Positions 8,157 through 17,262 of a stretch of DNA of 64,000 nucleotides are shown one piece after another (within the stretch, counting starts at the first letter, position 1; every line of letters starts with the position of its first letter). This DNA comes from Dyella sp. BiH032. Lineage in GTDB: Bacteria > Pseudomonadota > Gammaproteobacteria > Xanthomonadales > Rhodanobacteraceae. The translations under genes were made by a program, and so were the position numbers. The notes beneath the pieces were generated by a model. That model was not told where the DNA came from, did no database searches, and worked only from the letters and a program-made list of their open reading frames with translations. The stretch is from positions 3,658,001 to 3,722,000 of the forward strand of contig NZ_CP134867.1 in the NCBI RefSeq assembly GCF_031954525.1. The letters run 5' to 3'.

Positions 8157-10472
8157 TCAATGGGGATAGATGAAGCGCAGCTGCAGGTGGTTGCCCTGCT
8201 CGTCGTGCGCGTAGCTGAAGTCGCTCGCCATGGCGCGCACCAGGTGGATGCCCAGGCCACCATCGATGTCCCGGTCGGCGAGGTCGCCAGTCAGCTCGGG
8301 CGACGGCGACAGCAGCGGATTGAAGGCCTGGCCGTCGTGGTGGAGCTCCACCAGCACGGCATCGTCGGCCAGACTCATGCGCAGCTCGATGTGCGCCTCG
8401 CCTTCCGCGGGACGGCCGTGCTCGACCATGTTGACCATCAGCTCTTCGAGCACCAGCCGTACGTCGGCGCGCACGCCGGCGTCCACCGCGGCGTCGAGCA
8501 ACCGCGCCTCGCATTGCTCCAGCACGTCGAACACCGCTTCCATGGAAGCGGGCAAGGTCAGCTCCAGCATGGACGCACTCCCTTCCGCCCCGGCATGGTG
8601 CCAGCGTAGTGCAAGCACGGTGATGTCGTCGGCCTGTCCGTGGCCGGCGGCGAAGGCTTCGACGTCCGCGAGCAGGTAACCGGCCGGGTCGCTTTCGTCC
8701 GATGCCGCGTAGCGGTCCAGGCAGGCGAGCATGCGGTCCTGGCCGTACATCGCCAGGGCGCCGTCCGTCGCCTCGGTGATGCCGTCGGTGTACATCAGCA
8801 GCGTCTCGCCGGGGCGCAGGCGGATGCGCCGCGAGGTGTACGTGGCCTCCTCGTCCAGGCCAAGCGCCGGGCCGGTCTCCAGGTCCAGCAGACGCGGCAC
8901 CTCGTCGCCCCACAGCACGGGCGGCTCGTGGCCGGCGCTGGCCATCGTCAGATGGCCGGTCGCGGTATCCAGCAGGCCGCACAGCAGGCTGACGAACATG
9001 CAGCCGTCGTTGTTGCGGCACAGGTCCTGATTGAGCAGCTGGAGCAGCTGCTGCGGCGACTGCGCGCGCGGCGCCAGCGCCTTGGCCAGCGTAATGGCGC
9101 GGGCCATGAACAGCGCGGCGGGAATGCCCTTGTCCGAGACGTCGCCGACCATCACGTAGAAGCGCTGGTCGTGCAGCATGAAATAGCTGTACAGGTCGCC
9201 CCCGACCGTACGCGCGGGCTTGAGCACCGCATGCAGCTCGAAGTTGTTGCAGCGCGCATCGAGGAAGTGCGCGCCGGGCAGCAGCGCCGTCTGGATCTGC
9301 TGCGCGATCTCCAGCTCGCTGGCCAGGCGTTGCTGCTCGCGCGCCACCCGGCCCAGCTCGGCGATGTGGTCGGCCAGCTCGTGGCGCATGCGGTCGAAGG
9401 CGTGCGTGAGCCGCCCTACTTCGTCGCGCCGGCGCACCGCGGGCAAGGCGAAATCGAGCGCGCCCCTGGCCACCTGTTCCGCGCGATCGGTGAGCACGCC
9501 CAGCGGGCTCAAGGTGCGGCGGGTGACCACCAGCGTGAGCAGCGTCAGCGTCAGCAGCGCCAGCACGCCGACGCCGATGGCGATGGAGAACGTGCGCCGG
9601 ACGCCGGCGTAGATGCGGTCCTCCGGCAGGACCAGCCCGACCTGCCAGCGCGTGCCGCCGATGGGCGCGCGATAGATCCAGGCCGGCGCGCGGCCCGTGG
9701 AAGTGCCGGCTTCGCGGATCGGCCCGTTGCCGCCCGCGCTGAGGCCTGCCAGCCGTTCGTCACGTATGGGTTGCCCGACCTGCACCGGATCGTCATGGGC
9801 AAGGTAGATGCCTTTCTGGTCGATCACGAAGGCTTCGGTGCCGTGCGGCCGGTTCAGCGACTGGAGCACGCCTTGCAGCCATTCCAGCGTGACGTCGGCG
9901 TTGAGCACGCCCACCGTCTTCCCGTCCGCGCGGATGGCGGCGGAATAATTGACCAGCCGGCGCTGCCGCGACTGCGAGAAGAACGGCTGTTGCCAGCAAC
10001 CGGATACGCAGCCCAGCCCGGCGTGGAACCACGCCTGTTCCCAGTAAGGCACCGGATCCTTGCGCAGATCGCGGACGGTCAGCGCGCCGTCCGCCAGGCG
10101 GCTGACGAATGGCGAGCGCACCGGCGCATCCACGCCGGACGACGGTGCGACGTAGGCCGCGGCGAGGCCCGCCAGGTCGGCGTTGTGGTCGATGGCGTCG
10201 CGGATGAGCGGCTCGGCGTCGTCCGGGCGCGGGCCGATGAGGGCGGCCAGCATCTGCGCTGTGTCGGCGACCTTGTCGAGCCGGTGCTGGATGCTGTGAC
10301 TGGCCTCGCTCGCCAGCGCGGCGGATTCGCGATGCGTCTGCTCGAGGATTTGCTGCCGGACGAAACGGAACAGCACCGCCCCGCCCACGACCACCACCAA
10401 CAGGGTTCCTGCCAGGACCCCGAAGGCCAGACGCGACGCCATGCTGCGCAAGACCATGCGCGAATCCCCCAT
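8157..10472 (-). CDS. Membrane sensor with RsbU-type PP2C phosphatase fused to RsbW-like kinase domain
   Basis: A 771-residue protein. An N-terminal membrane helix (about 15-38), a Cache-like periplasmic sensor (about 40-290), a second helix and a HAMP domain (about 300-370) are followed by a SpoIIE/PP2C phosphatase (about 395-605) with metal-binding aspartates in GGDLYSYF, GDVSDKGIPAALF and ADDITVLALRW. The last 150 residues are a GHKL ATPase of RsbW type, with the N-box LEELMVNMVEHG and G-box DGGLGIHLVRA. The following gene encodes the STAS partner. It would couple an extracellular signal to the STAS switch. An ATG five codons inside (10457) is an alternative start. The sigma factor or other final target is not visible. 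Confidence 0.9.
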   Translation of the reverse strand: MGDSRMVLRSMASRLAFGVLAGTLLVVVVGGAVLFRFVRQQILEQTHRESAALASEASHSIQHRLDKVADTAQMLAALIGPRPDDAEPLIRDAIDHNADLAGLAAAYVAPSSGVDAPVRSPFVSRLADGALTVRDLRKDPVPYWEQAWFHAGLGCVSGCWQQPFFSQSRQRRLVNYSAAIRADGKTVGVLNADVTLEWLQGVLQSLNRPHGTEAFVIDQKGIYLAHDDPVQVGQPIRDERLAGLSAGGNGPIREAGTSTGRAPAWIYRAPIGGTRWQVGLVLPEDRIYAGVRRTFSIAIGVGVLALLTLTLLTLVVTRRTLSPLGVLTDRAEQVARGALDFALPAVRRRDEVGRLTHAFDRMRHELADHIAELGRVAREQQRLASELEIAQQIQTALLPGAHFLDARCNNFELHAVLKPARTVGGDLYSYFMLHDQRFYVMVGDVSDKGIPAALFMARAITLAKALAPRAQSPQQLLQLLNQDLCRNNDGCMFVSLLCGLLDTATGHLTMASAGHEPPVLWGDEVPRLLDLETGPALGLDEEATYTSRRIRLRPGETLLMYTDGITEATDGALAMYGQDRMLACLDRYAASDESDPAGYLLADVEAFAAGHGQADDITVLALRWHHAGAEGSASMLELTLPASMEAVFDVLEQCEARLLDAAVDAGVRADVRLVLEELMVNMVEHGRPAEGEAHIELRMSLADDAVLVELHHDGQAFNPLLSPSPELTGDLADRDIDGGLGIHLVRAMASDFSYAHDEQGNHLQLRFIYPH

Positions 10473-10581
10473 GAAGGCGGCTATCTAGCCACCCGGCATC
10501 ACACCTCGCAAGTGACGGCGATCATATTCGTGAACGACAGCGGCTTTTTAGCCGTCTAAACGCAGCGCCCTCAGCCGGACC

Positions 10582-11433
10582 TCAGCTCTGGAGAGCGGAT
10601 GAGCGGATCAACTGCCGCACGCGCTCGGCGTCCTCCGGCGTCGCCGGGTGGTAAACGACCATGGAGAGGTCGGAACGTCCGTCGATCGTGAACGCCGAAT
10701 ACTCCATAGCGAGGAGCCCGACCACCGGGTGCCGCAGCAGCTTGGTGCCCTCGCCGTGCTCGCGCACTTCCTGGTCGCGCCACAGCGCGGCGAACTCGGG
10801 GCTGCGCTCGCACATTTCCTCCACCAGCGCCTGCACGCTGTGCGCGGCACCGGCCCGGGCCGCATCCAGGCGGAACGCCGCGACCACGAAACGCGCGACG
10901 CTTTCCCAATCTGCCTGGTGCGCGCGCACGCGCGGGTCGCCGAACATCAGGCGCAACACATTGCGCTGCGCGGGTTCGAGCTTGCCGTAGTCGGTAAGCA
11001 CGGCCGCCGCCGCGCGGTTCCAGGCCACCACGTCCCAGGTGGCGGTCTTCACCAGCGCGGGACTGAACTCCAGCGCATCGAGCACGCGCTGCAGCCGCGG
11101 GGTGATGCTGTCGTTCGCCTGGTAGCGGATCGCGGGCGGGCGCCCCAGCGCGAGCAGGAACAGATGCTCGCGCTCCAGCTCGGTGAGCATCAGCGCGCGG
11201 GCGATACGGTCCAGCACCTCGTTCGAGGGCGAACCGCCCCTGCCCTGTTCCAGCCAGGTGTACCAGGTGGCGCTGACGTTGGCCCGCTGGGCGACTTCTT
11301 CGCGCCGCAGGCCGGGAGTGCGCCGGCGGCCGGGTGGATAACCCAGCGCCGCGGGGTCGAGCCTTGCCCGGCGATCCTTGAGGTAATCGCCGAGCAAATG
11401 GGTGTCTGGTGCGCGCATCCTATGAGTCCGCAT
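10582..11433 (-). CDS. XRE-type regulator with MmyB-like ligand-binding domain
   Basis: A 283-residue regulator. An N-terminal helix-turn-helix carries the family signature RRTPGLRREEVAQRANVSATWYTWLEQGR (residues about 36-65), followed by the MmyB-like PAS-type domain (DVVAWNRAAAAVLTDYG, LRLMFGDPRVR) to the C-terminus. Relatives bind fatty acids and control a divergently transcribed short-chain dehydrogenase. Exactly that arrangement is present, but the partner at 11510 is broken. An ATG at 11418 is an alternative start that would still include the whole helix-turn-helix. Confidence 0.92.
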   Translation of the reverse strand: MRTHRMRAPDTHLLGDYLKDRRARLDPAALGYPPGRRRTPGLRREEVAQRANVSATWYTWLEQGRGGSPSNEVLDRIARALMLTELEREHLFLLALGRPPAIRYQANDSITPRLQRVLDALEFSPALVKTATWDVVAWNRAAAAVLTDYGKLEPAQRNVLRLMFGDPRVRAHQADWESVARFVVAAFRLDAARAGAAHSVQALVEEMCERSPEFAALWRDQEVREHGEGTKLLRHPVVGLLAMEYSAFTIDGRSDLSMVVYHPATPEDAERVRQLIRSSALQS

Positions 11434-11509
11434 ACCCGTATAACGCCACTACTTCATCGCCTCCGTAGGCGGCCCACGATACCGCGCATCCCTGACCTGG
11501 AGGTGCATA

Positions 11510-12043
11510 GTGCGTGTCTTTGTCACTGGAGCCACAGGCTTCGTCGGCTCCGCCGTCGTGAATGAATTGCTCGCCGCCGGGCATACTACGGTGCTCGGCC
11601 TGGCGCGTTCGGACAGCGCCGCGGCGGCGATGGCCGCGCTCGGCGTGGACGTCCATCGCGGTTCGCTGGAGGAACCGGAAAGCTTCGCCGCAGGCGCGGC
11701 GGCCAGCGGCGGCATCATCCACACCGCCTTCAATCACGACTTCTCGCGCTTCGTCGACAACGCCGCTGCCGAATTCAAGGCGTCGCAGCCATGGGCGAAG
11801 TGCTCGCGGGAACGAAAGCGCCCGCTGATCGCCGAAGTGATCGGCCGCAGGGTCGGCCTGCCCGTCGTGTCGATGTCGCGCGAAGAAGCGGCGGACCACT
11901 TCGGCTTCCTCGGGCATTTCTTCGGCCTGGACATTCCCGCATCGAGCGCGAAGACGCGCGAACGGCTCGGCTGGCAGCTCACCGGGCCGGGCCTGATCGA
12001 GGACATCGACCGCGAGGCCTATTTCCCGCGCACCGCGGCATGA
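11510..12043 (+). pseudogene. Internally deleted SDR/NAD-dependent epimerase-like gene
   Basis: The N-terminus is a normal Rossmann start (MRVFVTGATGFVGSAVV, GTG start, GGAGG nine bases upstream) and the C-terminus is that of the same family (AEVIGRRVGLPVVSMS, SAKTRERLGWQLTGPG). The middle is missing: after RPL (about 11826) the reading jumps to IAEVIG, losing roughly 110-125 residues and the whole YxxxK catalytic region. Just before it, the family sequence MGEVLAGTK is present but in another frame (11791-11817), bounded by a one-base loss near 11781 and a one-base gain near 11814-11823. The remaining 177-codon frame stays open, yet it cannot encode an active dehydrogenase. Confidence 0.82.
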
Positions 12044-12199
12044 CAGGTCGAACACGGGTCGCGATGAGCTCACGGACGTCGCGACCGGCAAGGACCGCCG
12101 GCACGGGTTCCGTCGGCGGCCCCATGAGTGGAGCAATTTGACAGCCCGGGTACGCCGGATCGCGTTAGGATCGGTGTTCTGTCTCCAGCGGCCGTCTGC

Positions 12200-13486
12200 A
12201 TGACCTGGACCGAAAAGCCCGGCGCGAGCGAAATCTCGCGCGCTTCCATGACGGTTGCCGCGCTGTCGACCATCGTGGAGTGGTACGACTTCACGCTGTA
12301 CCTCTACTTCGCCACCGTGCTGTCGCGCGTGTTCTTCGGCGGCGGCCAGAGTTCGCTGCTGGCGACCCTGGCCGGCTTTGCCATCGCCTACGGGATGCGT
12401 CCGCTCGGCGCGATGGTGTTCGGCCACGTCGGCGATCGCATCGGACGGCGTCGCACGCTGCTGCTGTCGATGATGCTGATGACGCTGGCGATGCTGGCCA
12501 CCGCGCTGCTGCCTTCGCGCGAGAGTATCGGCCCGGCGGCGGGCCTGCTGCTGATGCTGCTGCGCTGCTTCATGGCGTTCTCGGTCGGCGGCGAATACAC
12601 CGGCGTGGTGGCCTATCTGCTGGAAGGTGCGCGCGAAGACCGGCGCGGTTTCGTCACCTCGCTGGCATCGGCGGCCAGCGAGGTCGGTGCCCTGCTCGCC
12701 GTCGGCGTGTCGGCCTTGACGGTGAGTGCCATGAGCACCGCGCAGCTCGACAGCTGGGGCTGGCGCATTCCGTTCTTCGTGGGCGCGGCGCTGGCCGGCT
12801 GCGTGTGGATCGCGCGCTCGACCATGGAGGAATCGCCGGACTTCGTGCGCCAGCTGGAGCAGCGGACCGTGCCGGCGTCGCCGCTCAGCCACACGCTCGC
12901 CCATCATCGCCCTGCCCTCTACCGCACCTTCGCGATCTCGGCGCTGGGTTCGATCACCTACTACGTCGGCATCACCTACGTGCCGGCGTTCCTGAGTTCG
13001 TCGGGCATTCTCGCGGAGGAGCGCTCGCTGTGGCTGTCCACGCTGGCGGCGGTGGCGGTGATCCTGGTGACGCCGCTGGTCGGCGCCTTGTCGGACCGCG
13101 TGGGCCGGCGGCCGGTGCTGGTCTGGCTGGCGGTGGCCGGCGCGCTGCTTCCGCTGGCGACGTTCGAGCTGATGGCGCGCGGCGCCGAAGCGCAGATCGC
13201 GCTGGGCGCGATCGTGCTCGCCTGCATCGCGGGCGGCGTCAGTGCCGTGGGCGCACCGGCGACCGCGGAGCAGTTTCCCGGCGAAGGCCGCCTGAGCGGG
13301 CTGGCGCTGGGCGTGACGATGGCGACGGCGATCTTCGGCGGGCTGACGCCGTTCCTCGCCGAGTTGCTGATCGCCCTCACCGGCTGGAAGGCCGTGCCGG
13401 GGGCGATGATCGCCATCGTCGCCGTGGCAGTGCTCCCGGTGCTGCTGCGCATGCCGGAGACGCGGCCGGCGCTGCGCCGGGCGTGA
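12200..13486 (+). CDS. MFS transporter, metabolite:H+ symporter type
   Basis: A 428-residue major facilitator with twelve hydrophobic segments. Signatures include TIVEWYDFTLYLYF in the first helix, GHVGDRIGRRRTLLLS after helix 2, SVGGEYTGVVAYL in helix 4 and a second GALSDRVGRRPVL in the C-half. This pattern is that of the MHS family (ProP, ShiA, KgtP-like proton symporters for organic acids or osmolytes). The ATG at 12200 is chosen because it gives the usual short cytosolic N-terminus (MTWTEKPGASEISRASM); a GTG at 12128 would add 24 unlikely residues. Substrate cannot be told from sequence and no catabolic gene is adjacent. Confidence 0.9.
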   Translation: MTWTEKPGASEISRASMTVAALSTIVEWYDFTLYLYFATVLSRVFFGGGQSSLLATLAGFAIAYGMRPLGAMVFGHVGDRIGRRRTLLLSMMLMTLAMLATALLPSRESIGPAAGLLLMLLRCFMAFSVGGEYTGVVAYLLEGAREDRRGFVTSLASAASEVGALLAVGVSALTVSAMSTAQLDSWGWRIPFFVGAALAGCVWIARSTMEESPDFVRQLEQRTVPASPLSHTLAHHRPALYRTFAISALGSITYYVGITYVPAFLSSSGILAEERSLWLSTLAAVAVILVTPLVGALSDRVGRRPVLVWLAVAGALLPLATFELMARGAEAQIALGAIVLACIAGGVSAVGAPATAEQFPGEGRLSGLALGVTMATAIFGGLTPFLAELLIALTGWKAVPGAMIAIVAVAVLPVLLRMPETRPALRRA

Positions 13487-13599
13487 TCACGGCTGTTCCG
13501 GCGGACGGCGCATCGCGGCAGCGAAGGCCTTCTGCCACAAGGGTTCGCCAGGAAGCGGCAGACGGTACGAGGCCCTGATCTTGCGTCCTTCGCGGTGTC

Positions 13600-16557
13600 T
13601 CAGCGCGCGCGCTCCGCCGGCCGTCGCGCCCAGCGCGGTACGAACAACCTGACTTCAGTGCCTTTGCCTGGCCGCGAGTGCCATCGCAGGCGTGCGCCGA
13701 TGCGCTGCGCGCGTTCGCGCATGCCGTCCATGCCCCAGTGGCCTTCGCGACCGCCCGCGCGCCGCAGCGCGGGGTCGATACCCTGGCCGTCGTCGCTCAC
13801 CGAGAGGCGCAGGCCGAACCAGCAGCGGGCGAGCTCGACCCGCACGCGGGAGGCGCCGGCGTGCAGGTAGGCGTTGCGGATCGCTTCACGGCCGATTTCC
13901 AGCACTTCGCCGGCGACGGTGGCATCCAGCGCGAAGGAGCCGCGTTCGCTCAGCGCGAATGGCACGCCATAGGCAGCGGCGTGTTCCTCGCCCGTGTCGC
14001 GCCATGCGTCGGCAAGGTTCTCGCTGGCGATGCCGACCTGCCGCAGCACAATGATGCGATCGCGCCCTTCGCCGAGCAGATCGCGGGCCCGGCCGGCGGC
14101 GGTTTCCATGTCCCGGCGGTGCTCGGCGGAGAGCGAGGTATCGGCCGCCCAGGTCTGCACGCGCAGCAGCAGGCCATGGATGCCCTGCAGCAGCGTGTCG
14201 TGCAGTTCGCGCGCGATGCGTTCGCGCTCGGCGTGGCGGGCTTCGATCATCGCCCAGGCGCGGGCGTGGGCGTAACGGGCGCGCAGAACCAGCGCCAGCC
14301 ATACCAGCAGCAGCGCCAGCGCGATACAAACCGCGCGGAACGGCGCGCTTTCGTACCAGGCGGGACGGACGACGAGCGCGATGCTGGCGTCGTCCTTCGC
14401 CGGCACGCCGTCTTCGTTAAAGGCCTGGACGCGAAAGCGGTACGTGCCCGGCGAGAGGTTGGTGTAGGACGCACGCCGGCTGTCGCCCGCGTCCTGCCAG
14501 TCCTCGTCGACGCCATCGAGCCGGTAGCGGAAATGCACGCGCTGCGACTGCGTCATCGACGCGGCCGTGTAGGCGATCTCGATGCGCCGGGTCAACGGCG
14601 GCAGCGCGAGCGAAGCCTGCGCCGGATAGTGCGTGTCGCCGGCGAGCACCTCGTCGATCGACACCGTCGGCGGGGTCCGGTTTTCCAGCACGCGCGCCGG
14701 GTCCAGCCAGGACACGGAGGTATGGGTCGCGAACCACAGGCGCCCGCTCCTGTCCTGCAGCAGCGTCGGCAGCGGCCGGATCGAGGAAGGCACGCCGGTG
14801 CGCCCGTCATCGGCGCCGAACCGGTGGAACGGCATGCGATAGGTGTCGTCGCGCAGGGCCCGGGCCACGTCGTCGCGCGCCAGCTGATAGGCACCGTCGA
14901 AGCCGTTGAGCCACACGTCGCCTTGCGCGGTTTCCAGCAGGCCGCTGATGCCGCGGAAGCTTTCGCCGCCCGTGCCGAGCATGGGCACGAAGCGGTCGCC
15001 GCGCAGCGCGAACAGGCCGTTGTCGCCGCCGATCCACACCCGGTCGCCATGCACCAGCACGGCGGTGATGCTGCCGGCCTGCAAACCGTGACTGGCGTCG
15101 TAGCGCTGCAGGCCGTCGCGCGATTGCACGAGCAACGTGTCGTGCGGATAGCCGAACCAGAGCCGCCCTTGTCCGTCGTTGAGCATGCGCAACGGCGCGC
15201 CCTCGGGGAATCCGCCGCTGCCGTCCCGCCGCGTCCATTGCCCCTGCGCGTAGCGATAGAGGCCGAAGCCGGACGCGCCGACCCAGAGCCCATCCTCGTC
15301 ATCCAGTGCGAGCGCCTGAAAGCGGCTGCCGACGGTCTCCAGCGCCGGCGGAAGCGGGATGGCGCGGACGCGGCCATCGCGGTACGCGAACAGGCCGCGG
15401 AAACCGGCCAGCCAGAGCGTGCCGTGCCGGTCGCGCAGGCTCGCGATGACCGCGTCCGGCAGCGCCGGCTGCGGCACCGGCGCGTCGCCGCCCAGCGCGA
15501 ACGGCGGCATCCAGGTGTTGCCGGCCCAGACTTGTCCGTCATCGCCCGGCATCAGCGCCGGACCGACGAAATGCCCGGGAAACGCCACCGGATGCAGCTT
15601 GCTCGCGCGGAACTGGTCGAGGCCCCGGCTGGTGAGTACCCAGACGTTGTGTTCGCGGTCTTCGAAGAAGCCGGTCACCTCGTCGCTGGACAGGCCGTCC
15701 GCCTGGGTGAAGCGCTCGACGACGCGCCGTACCTTGCCCTGCGCGTCGGCGATCCAGCGGTTGCGTTCGAGCCCCTTGTCGACCGACACCCAGAGCGCGC
15801 CCGAGGAATCGGCCATCGCCGCGCCGACGCTGGCGACGTCGTACAGGCGCGGCGGATCGCCGAGCCGCTTCCATAGGGTTTCGATGCCAGCCGCGCGATC
15901 CATGCGCTGGAATCGCGTGCTACCGGGCGCCAGCGTCCAGGCACCGGCGACGTCGATGATCCACAGCGTGCCCCCGACCATGCGCAGGCTCTCCGGCTGG
16001 CTGCCCGCGTATCCCATGGCCGCGCCGACCGTTTCCCAGCCATCGCCGGACTGCCGCGCCACGCCCTTGGTGGTAGCAATCCACAGCCGGCCGTCCGGGC
16101 CGCGCGTGACGGCGAACAACGTGCCGTCCGGGATGTCCTTGCCGGGCTGGTAATGAATCAGCTTGCCCGCGCGCGCATACGTGAGGCCGCCCGTGAGGTA
16201 GCCGATCCACAGGCCGCCGTCTTCGTCGCCGTACAGCGCCATGATGCGCGGGCTGGGCAGGCGGCCGAGCACGTCGTCGAACCGCACGCCGTCGAACCGG
16301 ACCAGGCCCCGCGAACCACCGAACCACAGAAAGCCGTCGGCGGTCTGCGCAGCGCCGCGGAAGGTCGACGGCGTGCCTTCGCGCCCGGCATAGAGGGTGT
16401 GGTGCAGTTCGGCGAGCGGGCGGTCGAGCGGACTGTCGGCCACCCGCGGCATGACGGCCACGTCCTGCGCCTGCGCTGCCACGCAGGCAAGTGCGAACGC
16501 CAGGAACGCGCACAGGCTGCAGACGAGCCGGAAAGCCCGCCGACATAAAAGATTCAT
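13600..16557 (-). CDS. Large hybrid ligand-sensor histidine kinase (Reg_prop/Y_Y_Y/HisKA_3)
   Basis: A 985-residue membrane kinase. A signal peptide is followed by about 630 residues of beta-propeller repeats (for example RGPDGRLWIATTKGVAR, DDEDGLWVGASGFGLY), a Y_Y_Y domain (HFRYRLDGVDEDW, SYTNLSPGTYRFRV), one membrane helix (near 735-755) and a cytoplasmic HisKA_3 plus HATPase. The phosphoacceptor His is in ERERIARELHDTLLQG, near residue 780; the ATPase G-box is DDGQGIDP. Relatives sense polysaccharides or peptides and pair with LuxR-type regulators, but no response regulator gene is adjacent, so this is an orphan here. The long frame continues upstream of 16557, but the signal peptide and family start fix the ATG. 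Confidence 0.9.
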   Translation of the reverse strand: MNLLCRRAFRLVCSLCAFLAFALACVAAQAQDVAVMPRVADSPLDRPLAELHHTLYAGREGTPSTFRGAAQTADGFLWFGGSRGLVRFDGVRFDDVLGRLPSPRIMALYGDEDGGLWIGYLTGGLTYARAGKLIHYQPGKDIPDGTLFAVTRGPDGRLWIATTKGVARQSGDGWETVGAAMGYAGSQPESLRMVGGTLWIIDVAGAWTLAPGSTRFQRMDRAAGIETLWKRLGDPPRLYDVASVGAAMADSSGALWVSVDKGLERNRWIADAQGKVRRVVERFTQADGLSSDEVTGFFEDREHNVWVLTSRGLDQFRASKLHPVAFPGHFVGPALMPGDDGQVWAGNTWMPPFALGGDAPVPQPALPDAVIASLRDRHGTLWLAGFRGLFAYRDGRVRAIPLPPALETVGSRFQALALDDEDGLWVGASGFGLYRYAQGQWTRRDGSGGFPEGAPLRMLNDGQGRLWFGYPHDTLLVQSRDGLQRYDASHGLQAGSITAVLVHGDRVWIGGDNGLFALRGDRFVPMLGTGGESFRGISGLLETAQGDVWLNGFDGAYQLARDDVARALRDDTYRMPFHRFGADDGRTGVPSSIRPLPTLLQDRSGRLWFATHTSVSWLDPARVLENRTPPTVSIDEVLAGDTHYPAQASLALPPLTRRIEIAYTAASMTQSQRVHFRYRLDGVDEDWQDAGDSRRASYTNLSPGTYRFRVQAFNEDGVPAKDDASIALVVRPAWYESAPFRAVCIALALLLVWLALVLRARYAHARAWAMIEARHAERERIARELHDTLLQGIHGLLLRVQTWAADTSLSAEHRRDMETAAGRARDLLGEGRDRIIVLRQVGIASENLADAWRDTGEEHAAAYGVPFALSERGSFALDATVAGEVLEIGREAIRNAYLHAGASRVRVELARCWFGLRLSVSDDGQGIDPALRRAGGREGHWGMDGMRERAQRIGARLRWHSRPGKGTEVRLFVPRWARRPAERAR

Positions 16558-16716
16558 GGGATGACCGTACCTCTCGACAATGGTCCGGCGCCACGCTCGA
16601 GGCCGCCAGGACACCCGAACCATGCCAGCAAGTCCTTGTGCACTGCAATACGTTCCTTGATCTAATGCGGGCCTCATCGCGCTCTGCCGCGACAGCCGCC
16701 ATGCCAGGAGACACTC

Positions 16717-17151
16717 GTGATCGAGCTGAGAGACGCCCTCGCCGCCGATGCCGACGCCATCGCGCAACTGCTCGACGTGCTGGGCTACCCGGGCACCGCG
16801 CCCTTCATCCGCACACGCATCGCGCAGCTGCTGGCGCATCCGGACGCGCGCCTGGTGGTGGCGGCCGATGGCGCCCGCGTCGTCGGCGTGATCTCGCTGC
16901 ACTTCCTTCCGCAGCTGGCACTGGCCGGCGACTTCTGCCGCATCAGCTATCTGTGCGTGGACGAAAGCGCGCGCGGCGGCGGCATCGGCGCGATGCTGGA
17001 GGCACGCGCGGCGGCACTGGCGCGGGCGCGCGGTTGCGATCGCATCGAACTGCATTGCCATGCGCGGCGGACCGACGCGCATCGGTTCTACGAGCGGCAG
17101 GGCTACTCGGAGTCCCCGCGGTACTACGCAAAATCGATGACCGACGCCTGA
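16717..17151 (+). CDS. GNAT-family N-acetyltransferase
   Basis: A 144-residue single GNAT domain. The acetyl-CoA pyrophosphate loop is VDESARGGGIGAMLEA (about residues 79-94), and the C-terminal part has HRFYERQGYSESPRYYAKSM as in small-molecule or antibiotic acetyltransferases. The GTG start is supported by AGGAG eight bases upstream. It is a single gene, divergent from the sensor kinase and convergent with icmF. Substrate unknown. Confidence 0.88.
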   Translation: MIELRDALAADADAIAQLLDVLGYPGTAPFIRTRIAQLLAHPDARLVVAADGARVVGVISLHFLPQLALAGDFCRISYLCVDESARGGGIGAMLEARAAALARARGCDRIELHCHARRTDAHRFYERQGYSESPRYYAKSMTDA

Positions 17152-17202
17152 GAGGGCGGCAGGTTCGAGCCTTCGCGGCATGGGAAGCGCGAGGCATCGT
17201 CA

Positions 17203-17237
17203 GGCAAAAAAAGAGGAGCCCTGCGGCTCCTCTTCCT
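17203..17237 (-). terminator. Rho-independent terminator of icmF
   Basis: A 10-bp stem AAGAGGAGCC / GGCTCCTCTT (17211-17220 and 17225-17234) with a CTGC loop. Read on the minus strand it is followed by a run of seven Ts (17204-17210), just after the icmF stop at 17263. Confidence 0.85.
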
Positions 17238-17262
17238 TACCTTTCCGGCCTTGCTTCCCCGC

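Noticed and set aside
10540..10556. CGGCT-TTTT-AGCCG hairpin after the MmyB-type regulator
   Set aside because: Only five pairs and no T-run in the direction of transcription, so not reported as a terminator.
13487..13600. Minus-strand frame ending in WQKAFAAAMRRPPEQP after the sensor kinase
   Set aside because: It reads like a protein tail but has no start codon before an in-frame stop inside the kinase gene and is under 45 codons. Listed only as a possible remnant.
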